Positions 45,817-56,945 are shown, counted from the first letter of the stretch. The stretch is 64,000 bases of DNA from Cranoglanis bouderius (GCA_023630585.1 CM042543.1:20648760-20712759), one strand, 5' to 3'. Translations and numbers: made by a program. The notes: generated from the letters alone by a model not told the origin.

Positions 45817-47389
45817 CATAGCAGGAGTAGTAATTAGAAATAGTATAAACATTTGGTCTATAAATATGCTGGTCCGTTAACAAACTACTGCACCGCTGTA
45901 TGCTCTGCCGTTTAGCCAGTGTATCCACAGAACATTTCTCTCTTCCAAGGTAAACGTTTCGAAATATTCATATCTACATAGCAGCCTTTTTATAGTCTAT
46001 GCTAGAATAAGAAAATCTATCACTCAGGAGGGGGGTTGGTGCAACAGAAGGCTTGTTAGCTGAGTGAGACATGAAGAAAAGGGACAGTGTGTGGAGGTGA
46101 GGCACGGTCAAACAGAACGTTTATGTACTCAGCTGAGGCTTTGCGGAGAGCGCCGTGGGCGAACTGTGGATGAACACCTTCACCTTCTCAAATCAAATCC
46201 CAAGCCTTGGAGCAGGATACTCCAGGATATGCAGAATACTATAAAATGGTTTGGTTTCTCTCACATTGTCCAAACATGTAGTCCTATGGCATCTAAAGAA
46301 CCCCTGAAATATTGTCTTCTTATGCTGATCTTTTTCAGAGAACCAGGGATGAATTTGGCAATGGAATATTTGCTCACATCTGTGGCTGAAGGCATACAAA
46401 TGTGACAGTTTATGTCTTTACTCACTATTTTCATGTGTATGCATTACAGCAACATTTCTGCTAATTGAGCTGTGAATCAGGGATGTTATTTAACACAAGG
46501 ACAAATTAATATAATAATAAATTACCTTGCATGGTGCTGAGCCCTGTTGGCCTTACTGGCTGCCTCATTCTGAATAATTATTTTTGTAATGCAAATAATT
46601 TTAAAGAAGAATGAAAGTATGAAAATATCAGCATAAATCTGTACGCATTGCTTTTCAGGAGTAGAAAATAAATGGATTTCTCTGCGCTAGTGGCTGTGAC
46701 ATTGTGTCCTCTTTGCGTGAATGGGTTCCTCTGTTGCTTTCATTAACAGCCAGTCAAAGTGCCAAGCCAAGTTTGTCAACATATTTTTACTAGACATCCG
46801 CAGCTCAGTGTCACGGTTTTCCCTGGCGCTAAACATTTGCAGTGCTTCTCAGGAGAGGTCAGTATGGATTTAAGAGCTAATTAAGATGAGCTCTATTATT
46901 TGTTTCTGCATAAATGACTGGTCCCTTAGGTGTGCTGTAACAAAGTGCGGCTTAAATGCTTTCATTTTTCACCCGCTCTTCCTCTGGTGAGACCTCACGC
47001 TAAATAATGGGCCTGTTTTTTGGGAAGTCAAACGCTAGGTTGAGAGTCAGAGGAGTATATTTCTAAGCAAAAATCTCACATGCATACACAGCCGTACACT
47101 CATGCACAAACACCCGCACACATATTTATCCTACACACATTTTCCTGGCTGTTCTCTCTTGGGTCGTGAAAAGGTGCTTGGAACGTGGCAAGTGCGAAGG
47201 TGCCGGGGGCCACGCTTCATCTCGAGATAATGACAGTCCCTGCAGACCTAAGCAAATGCCAGATGCTGCGTACTGGCTGCTGTAAAAGATGGCAGCAATT
47301 AGACCTTGCTCTTAAAACAAGGTGAGTCAGGACCTTTTAATGGTGCGCCATTCCTTTAGCTCCCACACATGTGGCTGTTAGCATTCCAC
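45813..47389. other. Repeat-poor noncoding DNA
   Basis: No mobile element or exon recognised. The frame at 46064-46405 matches nothing known. The stretch 46650-47060 has even composition and may be conserved. Confidence 0.35.
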
Positions 47390-47615
47390 CGCCAGAAAAA
47401 AATGCATATGAATATGCAGCTCCGCAGTTATTCAGCCACATTTTACATGATTTATGCGACCATGAATCCTTATTGAAATTCAAGAGATGTCATCAGTTCA
47501 GCGTTGCTTTAATAACATTATGTTTATTGACATTTTTAATTATGTTTTTAATAATGGCTCATAACACATTGTCATGGCAGTTTAATAAAACAAGCCATCT
47601 TCTCTGCATTTGTAA
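47390..47615. promoter_or_regulatory. Candidate conserved noncoding element
   Basis: It has dense homeodomain/POU-like cores (ATGCATATGAATATGCAG, CCTTATTGAAATTCAAGAG, CTTTAATAACATTATG, TTTTAATAATGGCTC) and no repeat wording. The open frame across it (47371-47664) has no recognisable domain. Conservation is inferred from composition only. Confidence 0.3.
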
Positions 47616-48430
47616 ATTTATCACACAGATGAAAAAAAGAATCTGTGATCATACATACAATTAATCTCCTTCTGTATGTATTTCTCTCCCCCTCTGATCT
47701 CAGACCTTGAGGGCAATGAAATAAAATAGCTGATGTTTAGACTATCAGTTGTTTTCAGGTCCCTGAGACATTAGCCTTGAGTGGAGTGTGCACACACAGG
47801 ACTCTGAGCGATGCTCATGTACTTTGAAGAAGGTCAGGGATAACAGCATCTATGTACATCATCAGCATTTCATAAGCTGCACATGCAGCTGCAGTCTTCT
47901 TTGTTAACTTATTTATTTATCGTCACAATTTTTTATGTTCTCTATTGCATCTAAAGCAAATACTTATTAAATAATAATAGAAAATAATAGAAAAGTGATA
48001 AGCACTACACACTCTGTGGTTTGAATCAGTATTGAACATTAAATACAATGAGATGAACTTATTTTACATAATTATGCATTTTAAAAATGTATTTTTGAAA
48101 ATTAATAAATACATCACCTTAAGGTCTGAGCTTGAACATTAGCCTGGACATAGAATAATTAAATCTGTATATTAAACATGCATTAGTGACCATAGGAGGT
48201 CTTATCTCAGAAGCATGTCTCTAGATCATAGTTACAGCATTAGCCCTGTATGTTTCTTTTTGAATGAATAGTGTCCATGAATTTGTGTACTCATTCTAAT
48301 AGCTGTTCTTTATTTTTGACAATATCTGTAATGATATTTTAAGATATTGCTAAACAGACTATTTAGGGAACTACGATTTTGCTTTATTTCTTGTCAAAAT
48401 GAAATATTAAAAGAAAATTTTGCAATAATA
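47616..48430. other. AT-rich noncoding DNA
   Basis: No feature recognised. Confidence 0.4.
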
Positions 48431-48545
48431 TTCGTAATATTGGGGAGACATAGTGAGGCAGTAGATAGGTTGCTGCTTCCAGGGTTGCGATCAGCTCAGA
48501 ATCCATGCAACCCTGATCAGGGTAAAGAAAAATGAACAAATGAGT
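48431..48545 (+). repeat. Short internally deleted SINE relic
   Basis: GAGGCAGTAGATAGGTTGCT recalls a SINE head. CAACCCTGATCAGGGTAAAG is the 3' end of the second V-SINE subfamily, directly followed by AATGAACAAATGAG. Confidence 0.45.
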
Positions 48546-48655
48546 CCTGGATTTTAAAGGACATATTAAGTTTTAGTATTCATCTGTTTTTGGACTGATT
48601 TTGTAATGACTGACTAGTTCAAATTCCAGCCTAATATCTAGTAGCAATATTCCAA

Positions 48656-48681
48656 ATGCAAATGCAAATGCAAATGCAAAT
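48656..48681 (+). repeat. Tandem octamer motifs, ATGCAA hexamer repeat
   Basis: Four ATGCAAAT octamers overlap at a 6-bp period (starts 48656, 48662, 48668, 48674), followed by a poly-A run to about 48702. ATGCAAAT is the POU/Oct factor site. It may simply be a microsatellite. Confidence 0.85.
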
Positions 48682-48702
48682 GCAAAAAAAAAAAAAAAAA
48701 AA

Positions 48703-49156
48703 GAGTTTACACTGCCAATTTTTGAGAACTTTAACCATTTCATTTGACACCTCCCCAAATAAAATGGAGCAAGAAACAATCATCTGGCTGATACAGTCTA
48801 TTTAAAATTCCAATTTTGCAAGCACTTCTCTATATAATGTTAGAAACATGAAAAAAGAGAACTACCCTTTCCTTTCCATTGAAACAGTTAATCGTTTCAT
48901 GATGTAGTAATTAAGGATGTGTGCATGTATGCGATTACCATTTGCGTCACCAGAAAGTATTTGCCCACCCTTATGTTCTTTTTCAAAATGCTAAGTAAAT
49001 CAAACCATGTTCACCAAAGTGGCTTGACAAATATCCAAGCCTCAATCTGCTGTTTAGAGCCTTGAAACCTTTTAAATGCAAATATAAATCAGTTCAATGA
49101 AACAATGACAATTATACACTGAGAATTAGAGTATAATTAAATTATATAATATATGT
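48703..49156. other. Noncoding DNA, no firm feature
   Basis: CAGAAAGTATTTGCCCACCC near 48951 faintly recalls a Tc1-like terminal repeat, but nothing else supports it. Confidence 0.35.
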
Positions 49157-50030
49157 TGTGCATTCAGACAGTTTTCCAACAGTGTTCCTTATTTTGTTAC
49201 ATTACAGCCTTAATCTGAAATGGATTTAGTTATTTGTTTTTAATTAATCCACAAGAAATATTCCATAAGGAAAATGCAGAAACAATGTTTTGTAAATGAA
49301 TCTAAATAAAATTTTAATAATAATTTACATAAGACCTTTTGCTATTACGCTGTTTCCACCATTCAGCCTTAACATGATTCTACAACTTGATTAAAGTTAA
49401 TCTGTGGTAAATTCAGCTGATTGGACATGATTTTGAAAGGCACACGTAGGCCTATATGAATCCCCATAACTTTGCATGTCAGGGCAAAAGAAAACAAACA
49501 AAAAACAGCTACAAAATAAAACAAATTGTGTGCAGATTGTGTTGAAGCAATGACCTGTAAAAGGGAACTCAGATTTGAAAAAAAAAATCTGATTTGAATG
49601 TTCCAATGAACGAAATGCCTTCCACCATTCTTAAATGGATGAATTATAGAACCTCAAAAACCCTTCCTAGAGCTGGTCAAGGAGATGACTGAGTCATCCG
49701 TCAAGCCTTCCTGGAAGACATTCCACAGTAAAGAGACATGATGGTTTACTTTTCTAAAAGGCACCAAAAGGACTCTCAGGAAATGAGAAACAAGGTTATA
49801 TGGTTTGATATTCCAATATTAAACTATTTGGCCTGAGGAAGCCAGTCCATCAACTGGTCAATTACATGTTATCATGAAACATTGTCTTGAGGGGAGGGTT
49901 TTCAATAACAGGGACTGGGAGGCTTGTTTAACTTAGGGAACACTCAGGACCTCCTATTCAGCCAAGAATTAACTTTGCAAAACAATAATCACCCAAAAAA
50001 CACAGCCATGACACCACAGGAGGAAAAAAT
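49157..50030 (+). mobile_element. Old Tc1-like transposon, strongly decayed
   Basis: The left end TGTGCATTCAGACAGTTTTC, then TTATTTTGTTACATTACAGC and CTGAAATGGATTTAGTTA, match the terminal repeat wording of salmonid-type Tc1 elements. GATTGGACATGATTTTGAAAGGC is part of their leader. The right end is missing. A younger Tc1-like element starts 59 bp further on. Confidence 0.7.
49490..50030 (+). pseudogene. Tc1-like transposase relic without open frame
   Basis: Short in-order matches to a Tc1 transposase remain in different frames: CCACCATTCTTAAATGG (N-terminal DNA-binding part), CTTCCTAGAGCTGGTCAAGG, AAGGCACCAAAAGGACTCTC, ATGAGAAACAAGGTTATATG (before the first catalytic Asp), CAATAACAGGGACTGGGAGG and ACACAGCCATGACACCA (after the second Asp). 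There are many deletions and stops. No frame longer than about 60 codons survives, so a frame-based search would miss it. The family wording is from recall. Confidence 0.65.
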
Positions 50031-50088
50031 AATTTATTTTAAATTAAGTATATATTGAAACAAAATAAGAAAAAAGTTAAGGGATTTA

Positions 50089-51610
50089 CAGTGGGTATAG
50101 AAAAGAATCACCCCCTTTAAAATAATCACATTTTGTTGCTTTTCAGCCTGAAATGAAGATGGACACAGTTTTTGTTTTATCCAGCTGTATTTACTCAGTG
50201 CAACTTATAACATCCAAGTGAAAGATATAACACCAACATGTCAGAAAAAATAAAAAAAATAAAAAAACAGAATCACTGAGTTGGAAAAAGGATCACCCCC
50301 TCCTAAAAATGAATTGTAAACTCAATAAGGTGTAGCTAATCACATTCTCAATGGCACACAAAGCCATTTGACTTTCAACTGTGATCAGCTGTGGTCATTT
50401 TGATTAGCTCAGCATGAAAAGAGCTTTCCTGGAGCATTTTGTAGTGCAACTGAAGCAAACTATGGGTGGCAAGGCACTATCAAAAGATCTCCGGGATAAA
50501 GTTGTGGACAGGCACACTGAAGTCTATTATTAAGAAGTGGAAGGTATTTGGTACAACACAGACCCTCCCTGGAACAGGATGTCGCTCCAAACTGGATGAA
50601 AGAGCCAGGAGGAAACTGGTCAGAGAGGCTACCAAGAGGCCTACAGCAACTCTGAAGCAATTTCATTTTTATGAATTTATGACAAAGAGTGGTCATTGTG
50701 TACAATGTGACAACAATATCACAAATTCTCCACAAATGTGGCTTGTATGGGATGGTTGCAAGAAAAAAGCCACTCCTCAAGGAAGGCCACATGAATGCAC
50801 CTTGAAGATTCTGAGGCCACATGGAAAAAGGTGTTATGGTCAGATGAGACTAAAATTGAATTATTTGGCCTCAACATCAAACGATGTCTGGCGGAAATCC
50901 AATACACTTCACCATCCAAATAACACCATTCCTACAGTAAAGCATGGAGGTGGTAATATCCTGTTATGGGGGTGTTTCTCTGCAGCAGGGACTGGAGCAC
51001 TTGTCAGGATAGAAGAAAAATGGATGGGGCAAAATACCGTCAAATTCTTGAGGAAAATCTGCTGCCCTCTGCCAGAAAGTTGTCAGTGGGAAGAAGGTTT
51101 ATCTTCCAACATGACATGACCCAAAGCACACAGCAAAACTGACCACACAGTGGTTGAAGGAGAAAAAGGTGAATGTCCTTGCATGGCCTAGTCAGAGCCC
51201 AGACTTAAACCCCACTGAAAATCTGTGGAATGACTTGAAGACTGTAGTCCACAAACGGTCACCATCAAATTTAACTGAACTTGAGCAGTTCTATGAAGAA
51301 GAGTGATATTGATATTGCAAAGTCTAGATGTGCAAAGTTAGTAGAGACATATCCCAACAGACTAAAGGCTGTAATTAAAAAAATAAGGCAAATTAAAGCA
51401 AGGGGGTGATCCTTTTTCCAACTCAGTGATTCTGTTTTTTAATTTTTGTAAATTTTTTTCTGACATGTTGGTGTTATATTTTTCACTTGGATGTTATAAG
51501 TTGCACTGAGTAAATACAGCTGGTTAAAACAAAAACTGTGTCCGTCTTCATTTCAGGCTGAAAAGCAAAAAAATGTGATTATTTTAGGTGATTCTTTTCT
51601 ATACCCACTG
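50089..51610 (+). mobile_element. Tc1-like transposon, full length (copy B)
   Basis: It is bounded by CAGTGGGTATAG (50089) and CTATACCCACTG (ending 51610), with TA at 50087-50088 and 51611-51612. The length is 1522 bp. Both terminal repeats are about 210 bp and essentially complete, each with an inner GGATCACCCCC-type repeat. It is the same family as copy A (7766-9307), in opposite orientation. Confidence 0.96.
50462..51306 (+). pseudogene. Tc1 transposase, broken (copy B)
   Basis: It starts MGGKALSKDLRDKVVDR, then loses 56 bp compared with copy A. This removes most of the first helix-turn-helix and shifts the frame. SIIKKWKVFG, KLDERARRKLVREATKRPTA and TIPTVKHGGGNILLWGCFSA follow in an open segment. 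A single-base deletion in the codons around the second catalytic Asp (GACATGACCC against GACAATGACCC in copy A, near 51113-51120) shifts the frame again. Further deletions lie in the linker before WSDE. The end carries the same GAGTGA stop after FYEEE as copy A. It is dead, while its terminal repeats look intact. Confidence 0.92.
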
Positions 51611-51612
51611 TA

Positions 51613-52252
51613 AATACTTTCTGTATGCACTGTATGTGTATTATATATTCTGCTGTAATCTAAATGTCACTTGTTCAATCTAAATGTTCTTGTTCATTTT
51701 GTTTATATTAGACATATTGTTTGTCTTCTTGCATTAGCAGCAACAATAAAATGTTGAAAACTGCTGGATCTACTGTTATCCCATGTGTTTGTTAAATTCC
51801 ACCATGAGCATGTCTGATTTAGATTAATTAGAAATTTAGACATGTGTGCTAGTGCTGGAATCGATCACGTACTGTACATGAGTATATTAATAAGGTGGTA
51901 GTTACAAATGCCAGGGTGTCTTTAAAAGAGGTTTTGTAATGCCTCAGCTAACACGTGTAAATACTGACAGATAGTTTTGTATGAATGATATTGTCAGAAA
52001 GCATGAGCATAGAACACTAAATTGGACTTTCAATATACAGACATAAACAACTTTAAAGAAACTGGACAAGTTGAGGGTGGAGAATGCTGTGAAAGACCAA
52101 AAAGCTGTCTTCATCTTAAAGATGATCTCATTGATGGACCAAAAAAAACAGTCAAATCTTTCCTCAGCATCTGGCAGGGTCACCTGGTACTAAACTGCAT
52201 TAATGATGAGAAGCAGTTCTTGTAGAGTATGTTGCAGCTACTGTAGGAAATC

Positions 52253-52253
<1 letters not shown>
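51613..52253. other. Noncoding DNA, no feature seen
   Basis: No repeat or exon recognised. Confidence 0.4.

Positions 52254-52283
<30 letters not shown>
52254..52283. repeat. Poly-T tract, 30 bases
   Basis: Uninterrupted T run. Confidence 0.98.
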
Positions 52284-52284
<1 letters not shown>

Positions 52285-52497
52285 GAGAGGCAACTCCAAA
52301 AGTTGTTTTGTTTGCTTGGAAACCAAATTGATTAGACTAAAAATGTTAGATAATGTATTGTTGTAATGTGTGGCCAGATTTAATTATACAGAATGAATTA
52401 ATGAGTACATGAATTGCCAGAGAGTGAACAGCAGTGTAGCCATAGTCCTTACCAACCCCCCACCCCCCCCAAAAAAAAAACAAAAAAAAACAAAACA

Positions 52498-52594
52498 TTG
52501 CAGGGCACAATCACACACACTCTCACATACCCATTCACACACTACAGACAATTTAGAGCTGCCAATCAGCCTACAACACATCTTTGGACTGTGT
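52498..52594 (-). repeat. V-SINE fragment
   Basis: ATTGCAGGGCACAATCACAC to GCCAATCAGCCTACAACACA and TCTTTGGACTG. It follows a C-run and A-run (52457-52494). Confidence 0.8.
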
Positions 52595-52666
52595 CCAAAC
52601 AATTCTCTTCTGTTACATGACGTGTTAGTATGCCCCAGTACTTGCATACTCTTTTGCTACACACTC

Positions 52667-52710
52667 AAAAGTATGTACTTTTTTCTTCACAAAAAGAGTA
52701 CATACTTTTA
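52667..52710. repeat. Short hairpin-forming palindrome
   Basis: AAAAGTATGTACTTTTTT and AAAAAGAGTACATACTTTTA are inverted copies with a short spacer. Confidence 0.85.
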
Positions 52711-52868
52711 GTGCATAGTATAAGTAGGCAAACTGAGATGCAAGGTATATTTCTGTACATCAATACAACATTCTGGAAATATTATAACAAGACATTAGGT
52801 TTAGATTTACACTAGATTTTTAAAATTTCATTACCGACTACTTTATAGATATTATATTATACTGTATT

Positions 52869-53124
52869 ATCCATCCATACATTTTCCATACCGCTTATCC
52901 TACACAGGGTTGCTGGGAGCCTGGAGCTTATCTTAGAGAACTCGCCGCACAAGGTGGGGGACACCCTGGACAGGGTGCCAACCCATTGCAGGGCAAAATC
53001 ACACACACACACATTCACACATTATGGACAAATTGGAAATGACAATCAGCCTACAACGCATGTCTTTCAACTGGGGAGGAAACCGGAGTACCTAAAGGAC
53101 CCCCAAGTGTGCTAACCACTAAAA
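52869..53124 (-). repeat. V-SINE, cut at its head by a Tc1-like insertion
   Basis: The tail ATCCATCCATACATTTTCC, then CACAGGGTTGCTGGGAGCCT, the core GGAGGAAACCGGAGTACC, and a shortened head ending GTGCTAACCACTAAA. The Tc1-like fragment begins within the head. Confidence 0.88.
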
Positions 53125-53125
53125 T

Positions 53126-53640
53126 ACTGATCAGACATAACATTTGAAACACTGACAGATGAAGTGAGTAACATTGATTATCTCGTTACAATGGCACCTG
53201 TCATCAGTTCCTGAAACTGATGTGTTGGAAGCATGAAAAATGGGCAGGCATAAGGATCTGAACAACTTTGACAAGGGCTAGATTGTGATGGCTAGACAAC
53301 TGGGTCAGAGCATCTCCAAAACAGCAGGTCTTGTGGGGTGTTCCCAGTATGCAGTGGTATGGCAGTGCACCCGGTATACCTACCAAAAGTGGTCCAAGGA
53401 AGGACAACAGGTAAACCGGTGACAGGGTCATGGATGCCCAAGGCTCAGTGATTCGCATGGGGAGCGAAGGCTAGCCTGTCTGGTCTGATTCCACAGAAGA
53501 GCTACTGTAGCACAAACTGCTGAATAAGTTAATGCTGTCTGTGAGAGAAATGTCTCAGAACACACAATACATCACAGCTTGCTTTGTATGGGGCTACGTA
53601 GCTGCAGACAGTGCCCATGCTGACCTGTGTCCACTGCCAA
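53126..53640 (+). mobile_element. Tc1-like transposon, 5' half only
   Basis: It begins ACTGATCAGACATAACATTT, the mate of the 3' terminal repeat TCAGCCATAACATTAAAACC seen at 3664. It runs through a leader to the transposase start at 53240 and breaks off at about 53640. The copy at 3664-4299 has the other half. Confidence 0.85.
53240..53636 (+). pseudogene. Tc1/mariner transposase, N-terminal half
   Basis: It reads MGRHKDLNNFDKG, a TAG stop, IVMARQLGQSISKTAGLVGC, then YQKWSKEGQQVNR, a stop, and RRATVAQTAE. This is the bipartite helix-turn-helix DNA-binding region of a Tc1-like transposase, with at least five in-frame stops or shifts. The catalytic domain is missing. In known members of this family the next part would be the one found at 3690-4299, so the two fragments come from separate insertions of related elements. 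Confidence 0.82.
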
Positions 53641-53735
53641 ACCTTATTTAATTATACAGTGTTTATTATAAGAATCCCGCTTTAATCAAACACCATTCCT
53701 AAGCAGTAGAAGTTCATACTCTATGTACATTAGGG

Positions 53736-53861
53736 CAGTGCTTTTCAAAGTGGAGTCTGGGGTTCACCAGGGGTCAATGAAGCATGTGGGATGTCCTAAT
53801 TTTTTAACTTATTTAGTTGCAGTTGTGGAAATCACAAATCACCATTATCAAAGGTATATAT
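53736..53861. mobile_element. Left end of a hAT-like element
   Basis: CAGTGCTTTTCAAAGTGGAG and TCTGGGGTTCACCAGGGGTC resemble the CAGTGGTTCTCAAA-type ends of fish hAT elements. The matching right end lies at 56827-56945, with the gypsy relic between. Confidence 0.5.
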
Positions 53862-54250
53862 TGTCTTGGTCCAGGCTGGAGCTCCCATGTATTTTCCTGT
53901 TTTTCCCTTTCCTTGTGTTTCCAGTATTTTCCCTCCCTCTTGTTCCTGTTTGTGTGTGTGTGAGTATGTGTGTGTGTGTCTGGGCATAGCACTCCACCTC
54001 ACGCCTCGCCTGATTGCAGCATTGGTCACACCTTTTCTTCATCTACTCACCTCATCAGCAGTATATATAAACCCTGTCCTTCAGCCACTCTTCACCAGAT
54101 TGTTACAAAGGTACACTTCCATATCTCCTCATGATTGCTTTCTGTGTTCTTGTTAATGTTTTCCCTCATTGCGTTGTCCTATGATCATCGTGTGTTTTCT
54201 CTCCTCATGTTCCAGGTTCACCGCTCCTGCTTCTTGTCTGCTCACTCCAG
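53862..54250 (+). mobile_element. Ty3/gypsy 5' LTR-like region
   Basis: It starts TGTCTTGGTCCAGGCTGGAG. A TATATATAA box lies at 54062-54070 and the sequence is pyrimidine-rich downstream, as in fish gypsy LTRs. The right edge is not certain and no second LTR is found to compare. Confidence 0.5.
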
Positions 54251-54424
54251 ACTCTCTTCCTGCTATGCCCAGCCCTGCCTTGCCTTCCCCATGACATGCC
54301 CCTTCAGCACTCGGCTCTCACTCCTTGTGCCTGAAGTCGGCCCTGTCACCCATTAAGGCCACAACGGCTCCTCAGGCCCTAAGCCCCCCAGACCTCTCAT
54401 CAGTGCCCCCCTAGTATCATGACC

Positions 54425-56827
54425 TGGGAGAGGCCTTCAGTAAGGTTCGGGCCCTCTCATTACCACTTCACCGGCCGTATGATTGTGCCATCAACCTGCT
54501 CCCTGGGGCCACCCTTCCTTCCAGACGGCTGTATAATCTGTCCCACCCAGAGAGAGACGCCATGGAGATGTACATTAATGACTCCCTCACTGCCAGCATC
54601 ATCCGATCTTCCCCCTTTCCCCTGGGCATCGGGTTCTTCATGGCCAAAAAGGATAAGTCCCTCTGTCCCTGTATTGATTACCAAGGCCTGAATAACATCA
54701 CCATAAAGAATAAGTACTCCCTGCTGCTCCTCAGTTCAGACTTTGAGCCTCTTCACAGAGCCACCATCTTCACAAAACTGGACCTGTAGAATGCATACCA
54801 TCTGGTCAGGATCAGAGAGGGGGACGAATGGAAGACGGCATTCAAAACCCCTCTGGGCCACTTTGAACACTTGGTCATGCTGTTCGGCCTCCCCAATGCT
54901 CCAGCTGTCTTCCAAGCCAAGACAATGATGTACTCCATGAATTCTTGAACCGCTTTGTCTTTGTGTACCTGAACCTGATCCTGGTTTTCTCTCAAAATCC
55001 CACCAAGCATACCCACCACGTCCGACAAGTCCTACAGTGACTCCTGGAGAACCGCCTGTTCGTCAAAGTGGAAACATGAGAATTCCATGAGGCAGAAGCC
55101 GCCTTCAATAAGCTCAAGGAGCTGTTCAACTCTACCTCTATGCTCAGCCAACCTGATCCCTCACAGCAGTTTATCATGGAGGTGGATGCCTCTGATTCAG
55201 GTGTGGGTGCAGTGCTCTCCCAATAATCAGTTTCTGACCAGAAACTCCACCCTTGCACCTTCTTTTCTCTTCGCCTCTCCCCCACCGGACACAACTACCA
55301 TGTGGGGAATCGTGAGTTGCTGGCTGTGAAGCTTGCCCTGGAAGAGTGTAGACACTGGCACGAGGGGGCTGAGCAGCCTTTCATCATCTGGACCGACCAT
55401 TAAAACCTGACCTACATCCAGACTGCCAAGTGCCTCAACTTTTGCCAGGCTCGCTGGGCCCTATTCTTTGGGCGGTTTAACTTCATGATCACCTATAGTC
55501 CCAGCTCTAAGAAAGGTAAGCCGATGCCGTCTCCCACCAGTTCTCCCAAGAAGATGACACCTCAGGCCCTGACACCATCCTCCCTCCAGCCTGAGTGATG
55601 GGGGCTGTCACTTGGAAGATTGAGTCTGCTATCCTGAGAGCCCAATGCACCCAACCCAACCCAGGTAATGGGCCCCCTGGCCGCTTGTTCATCCCAGACT
55701 CTGTGAATTCCCAGATCCTCCAGTGGGTTCACTGTTCCTGGTTCACCTGTTACCCCGGCTCCAGTCACACCCTAAGCCAATTAAAATGGCACTTCTGGTG
55801 GCTGACCATGGATGCTGACAGTCAGGCCTTTGTCACTGCCTGCACCGTATGTGCCCAAAGCAAGGCCTGTCACCGCCCGCCTGCCGGCCTACTTCAACTG
55901 GTAAATGGTCTGCACTTATATAGCGCCTTTTAACCTTCACGGTTGTACAAATCCCAATCACACTCACACACCAATGGCAGCAGAGCTACCATAAAAGGAA
56001 CTTGCCTGCCATTGTGAGCAACTTGGGGTTCAGTGTCTTGACACTTCGGCACATGGAGTCATGTGGGTTGGGAAACGAACCACCAACCCTACGATTAGTG
56101 GACAACCCACTCTACCACCTAAGCCTGCCTGTTCCCAGCTGCCCCTGGTCACACATCACCTTTGACTTTTGTCATTGGCCTACCCCCCTCGCACGGTAAT
56201 ACTGTCATCCTGACCATAGTCGACCGGTTTTCCAAAGCCATATACTTTGTGGCTCTTCCCAAGCTCCCCACCACCCAAGAAACCACTGACCTCCTCATCA
56301 GCCATGTATTCTGGCTGCACGGCATCTCCCAGGACATTGTCTCCGACCGCGGGCCCCAGTTCATTTTCCAATTGTGGAATTCATCCTGTAATGGATTTCA
56401 CCCCCAGACTAACAACCAGGCAGAGCAGGCCAATCAAGAGTTGGAAGCAGCACTACGGTGTGTCACGGTCCATATCCCCTTCACCTTGAGCTCCCAGTTA
56501 CCATGGGTAGAGTATGCCCAAAACTCCCTGACCAGTACCACCACCAGTATGTCACCCTTTGAGTGCTCCCTGGGTTCCAGCCTCCCTTGTTCCCCAGCCA
56601 GGAAGACAACATTGCGGTCCCCTCTGTCCAAACCCACCTCGGCCACTGCCACAAGATCTGGAAAGAGGCCCGTTGTGCCCTGCTCCGCTCCTCCGAACGC
56701 AACTGTCACCTGGCTGACCAACATCAAGTTGGTGAAACTCAAACTCCCCAGATCCTTGCGCATCCACCCTATCTTTCACATCTTCCAACTCAAGCTGGTT
56801 CACGTCAGCCCTCTATGTCAGCCTAAA
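54425..56827 (+). pseudogene. Ty3/gypsy pol relic (RT, RNase H, integrase)
   Basis: Order: a linker, reverse transcriptase (CIDYQGLNNITIKNKYS; FTKLDL-stop-NAYHLVRI; FGLPNAPAVFQA), RNase H (MEVDASDSGVGAVLSQ; GNRELLAVKLALEE) and integrase (IVDRFSKAIYFVALP; SDRGPQF; HPQTNNQAEQANQELEAALR; RIHPIFHIFQL). Gag and protease are missing. The RT active site reads YLNL instead of YLDD. A large deletion joins the end of the RT fingers/palm to the start of RNase H near 55082. In the integrase, 25 residues separate the Asp of SDRGPQF from the Glu, against the usual 35, and a zinc-site His appears as Tyr (TCYPG). A SINE interrupts the integrase at 55901. It cannot move. Confidence 0.92.
55901..56127 (-). repeat. 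SINE inserted in the gypsy integrase region
   Basis: GTAAATGGTCTGCACTTATA, TATAGCGCCTTTTAACCT and CAACTTGGGGTTCAGTGTCT are the wording of a common fish SINE. On the minus strand its head has GGTAGAGTGGGTTGTCC and GGGTTGGTGGTTCGTTTCCC (tRNA-like boxes). The gypsy reading continues directly after it, from LLQL before to PVPSCPW behind. Confidence 0.8.
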
Positions 56828-56945
56828 TAGACAAAATATTAATGTACACATTTAAGTTATGTGATAAATCTGCACTGTGGTGGTCCATAGAATATATTTT
56901 CCAGTTAAAGGGGTCTCTGTCCACAAAAGCTTTGGGAACCCCTCC
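56827..56945. mobile_element. Right end of a hAT-like element
   Basis: GGTCCATAGAATATATTTTC, AAAGGGGTCTCTGTCCAC and AAAAGCTTTGGGAACCCCTC resemble an inverted, hAT-type end of the kind TTTGAGAACC. It pairs with 53736-53861. No target duplication is visible. Confidence 0.45.

Noticed and set aside
45653..45928. Poly-Ile, poly-Tyr and poly-Asn frames
   Set aside because: They are translations of the (GT)n and (ATT)n arrays.
46064..46405. 113-codon plus-strand frame
   Set aside because: No recognisable motif and no splice or start context that stands out.
48940..49030. Another Tc1-like terminal repeat
   Set aside because: Only one short phrase matches, with no partner end or coding relic.
53862..56827. 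Domesticated gypsy-derived host gene
   Set aside because: Stops, altered active sites, deletions and a SINE insertion break every domain.
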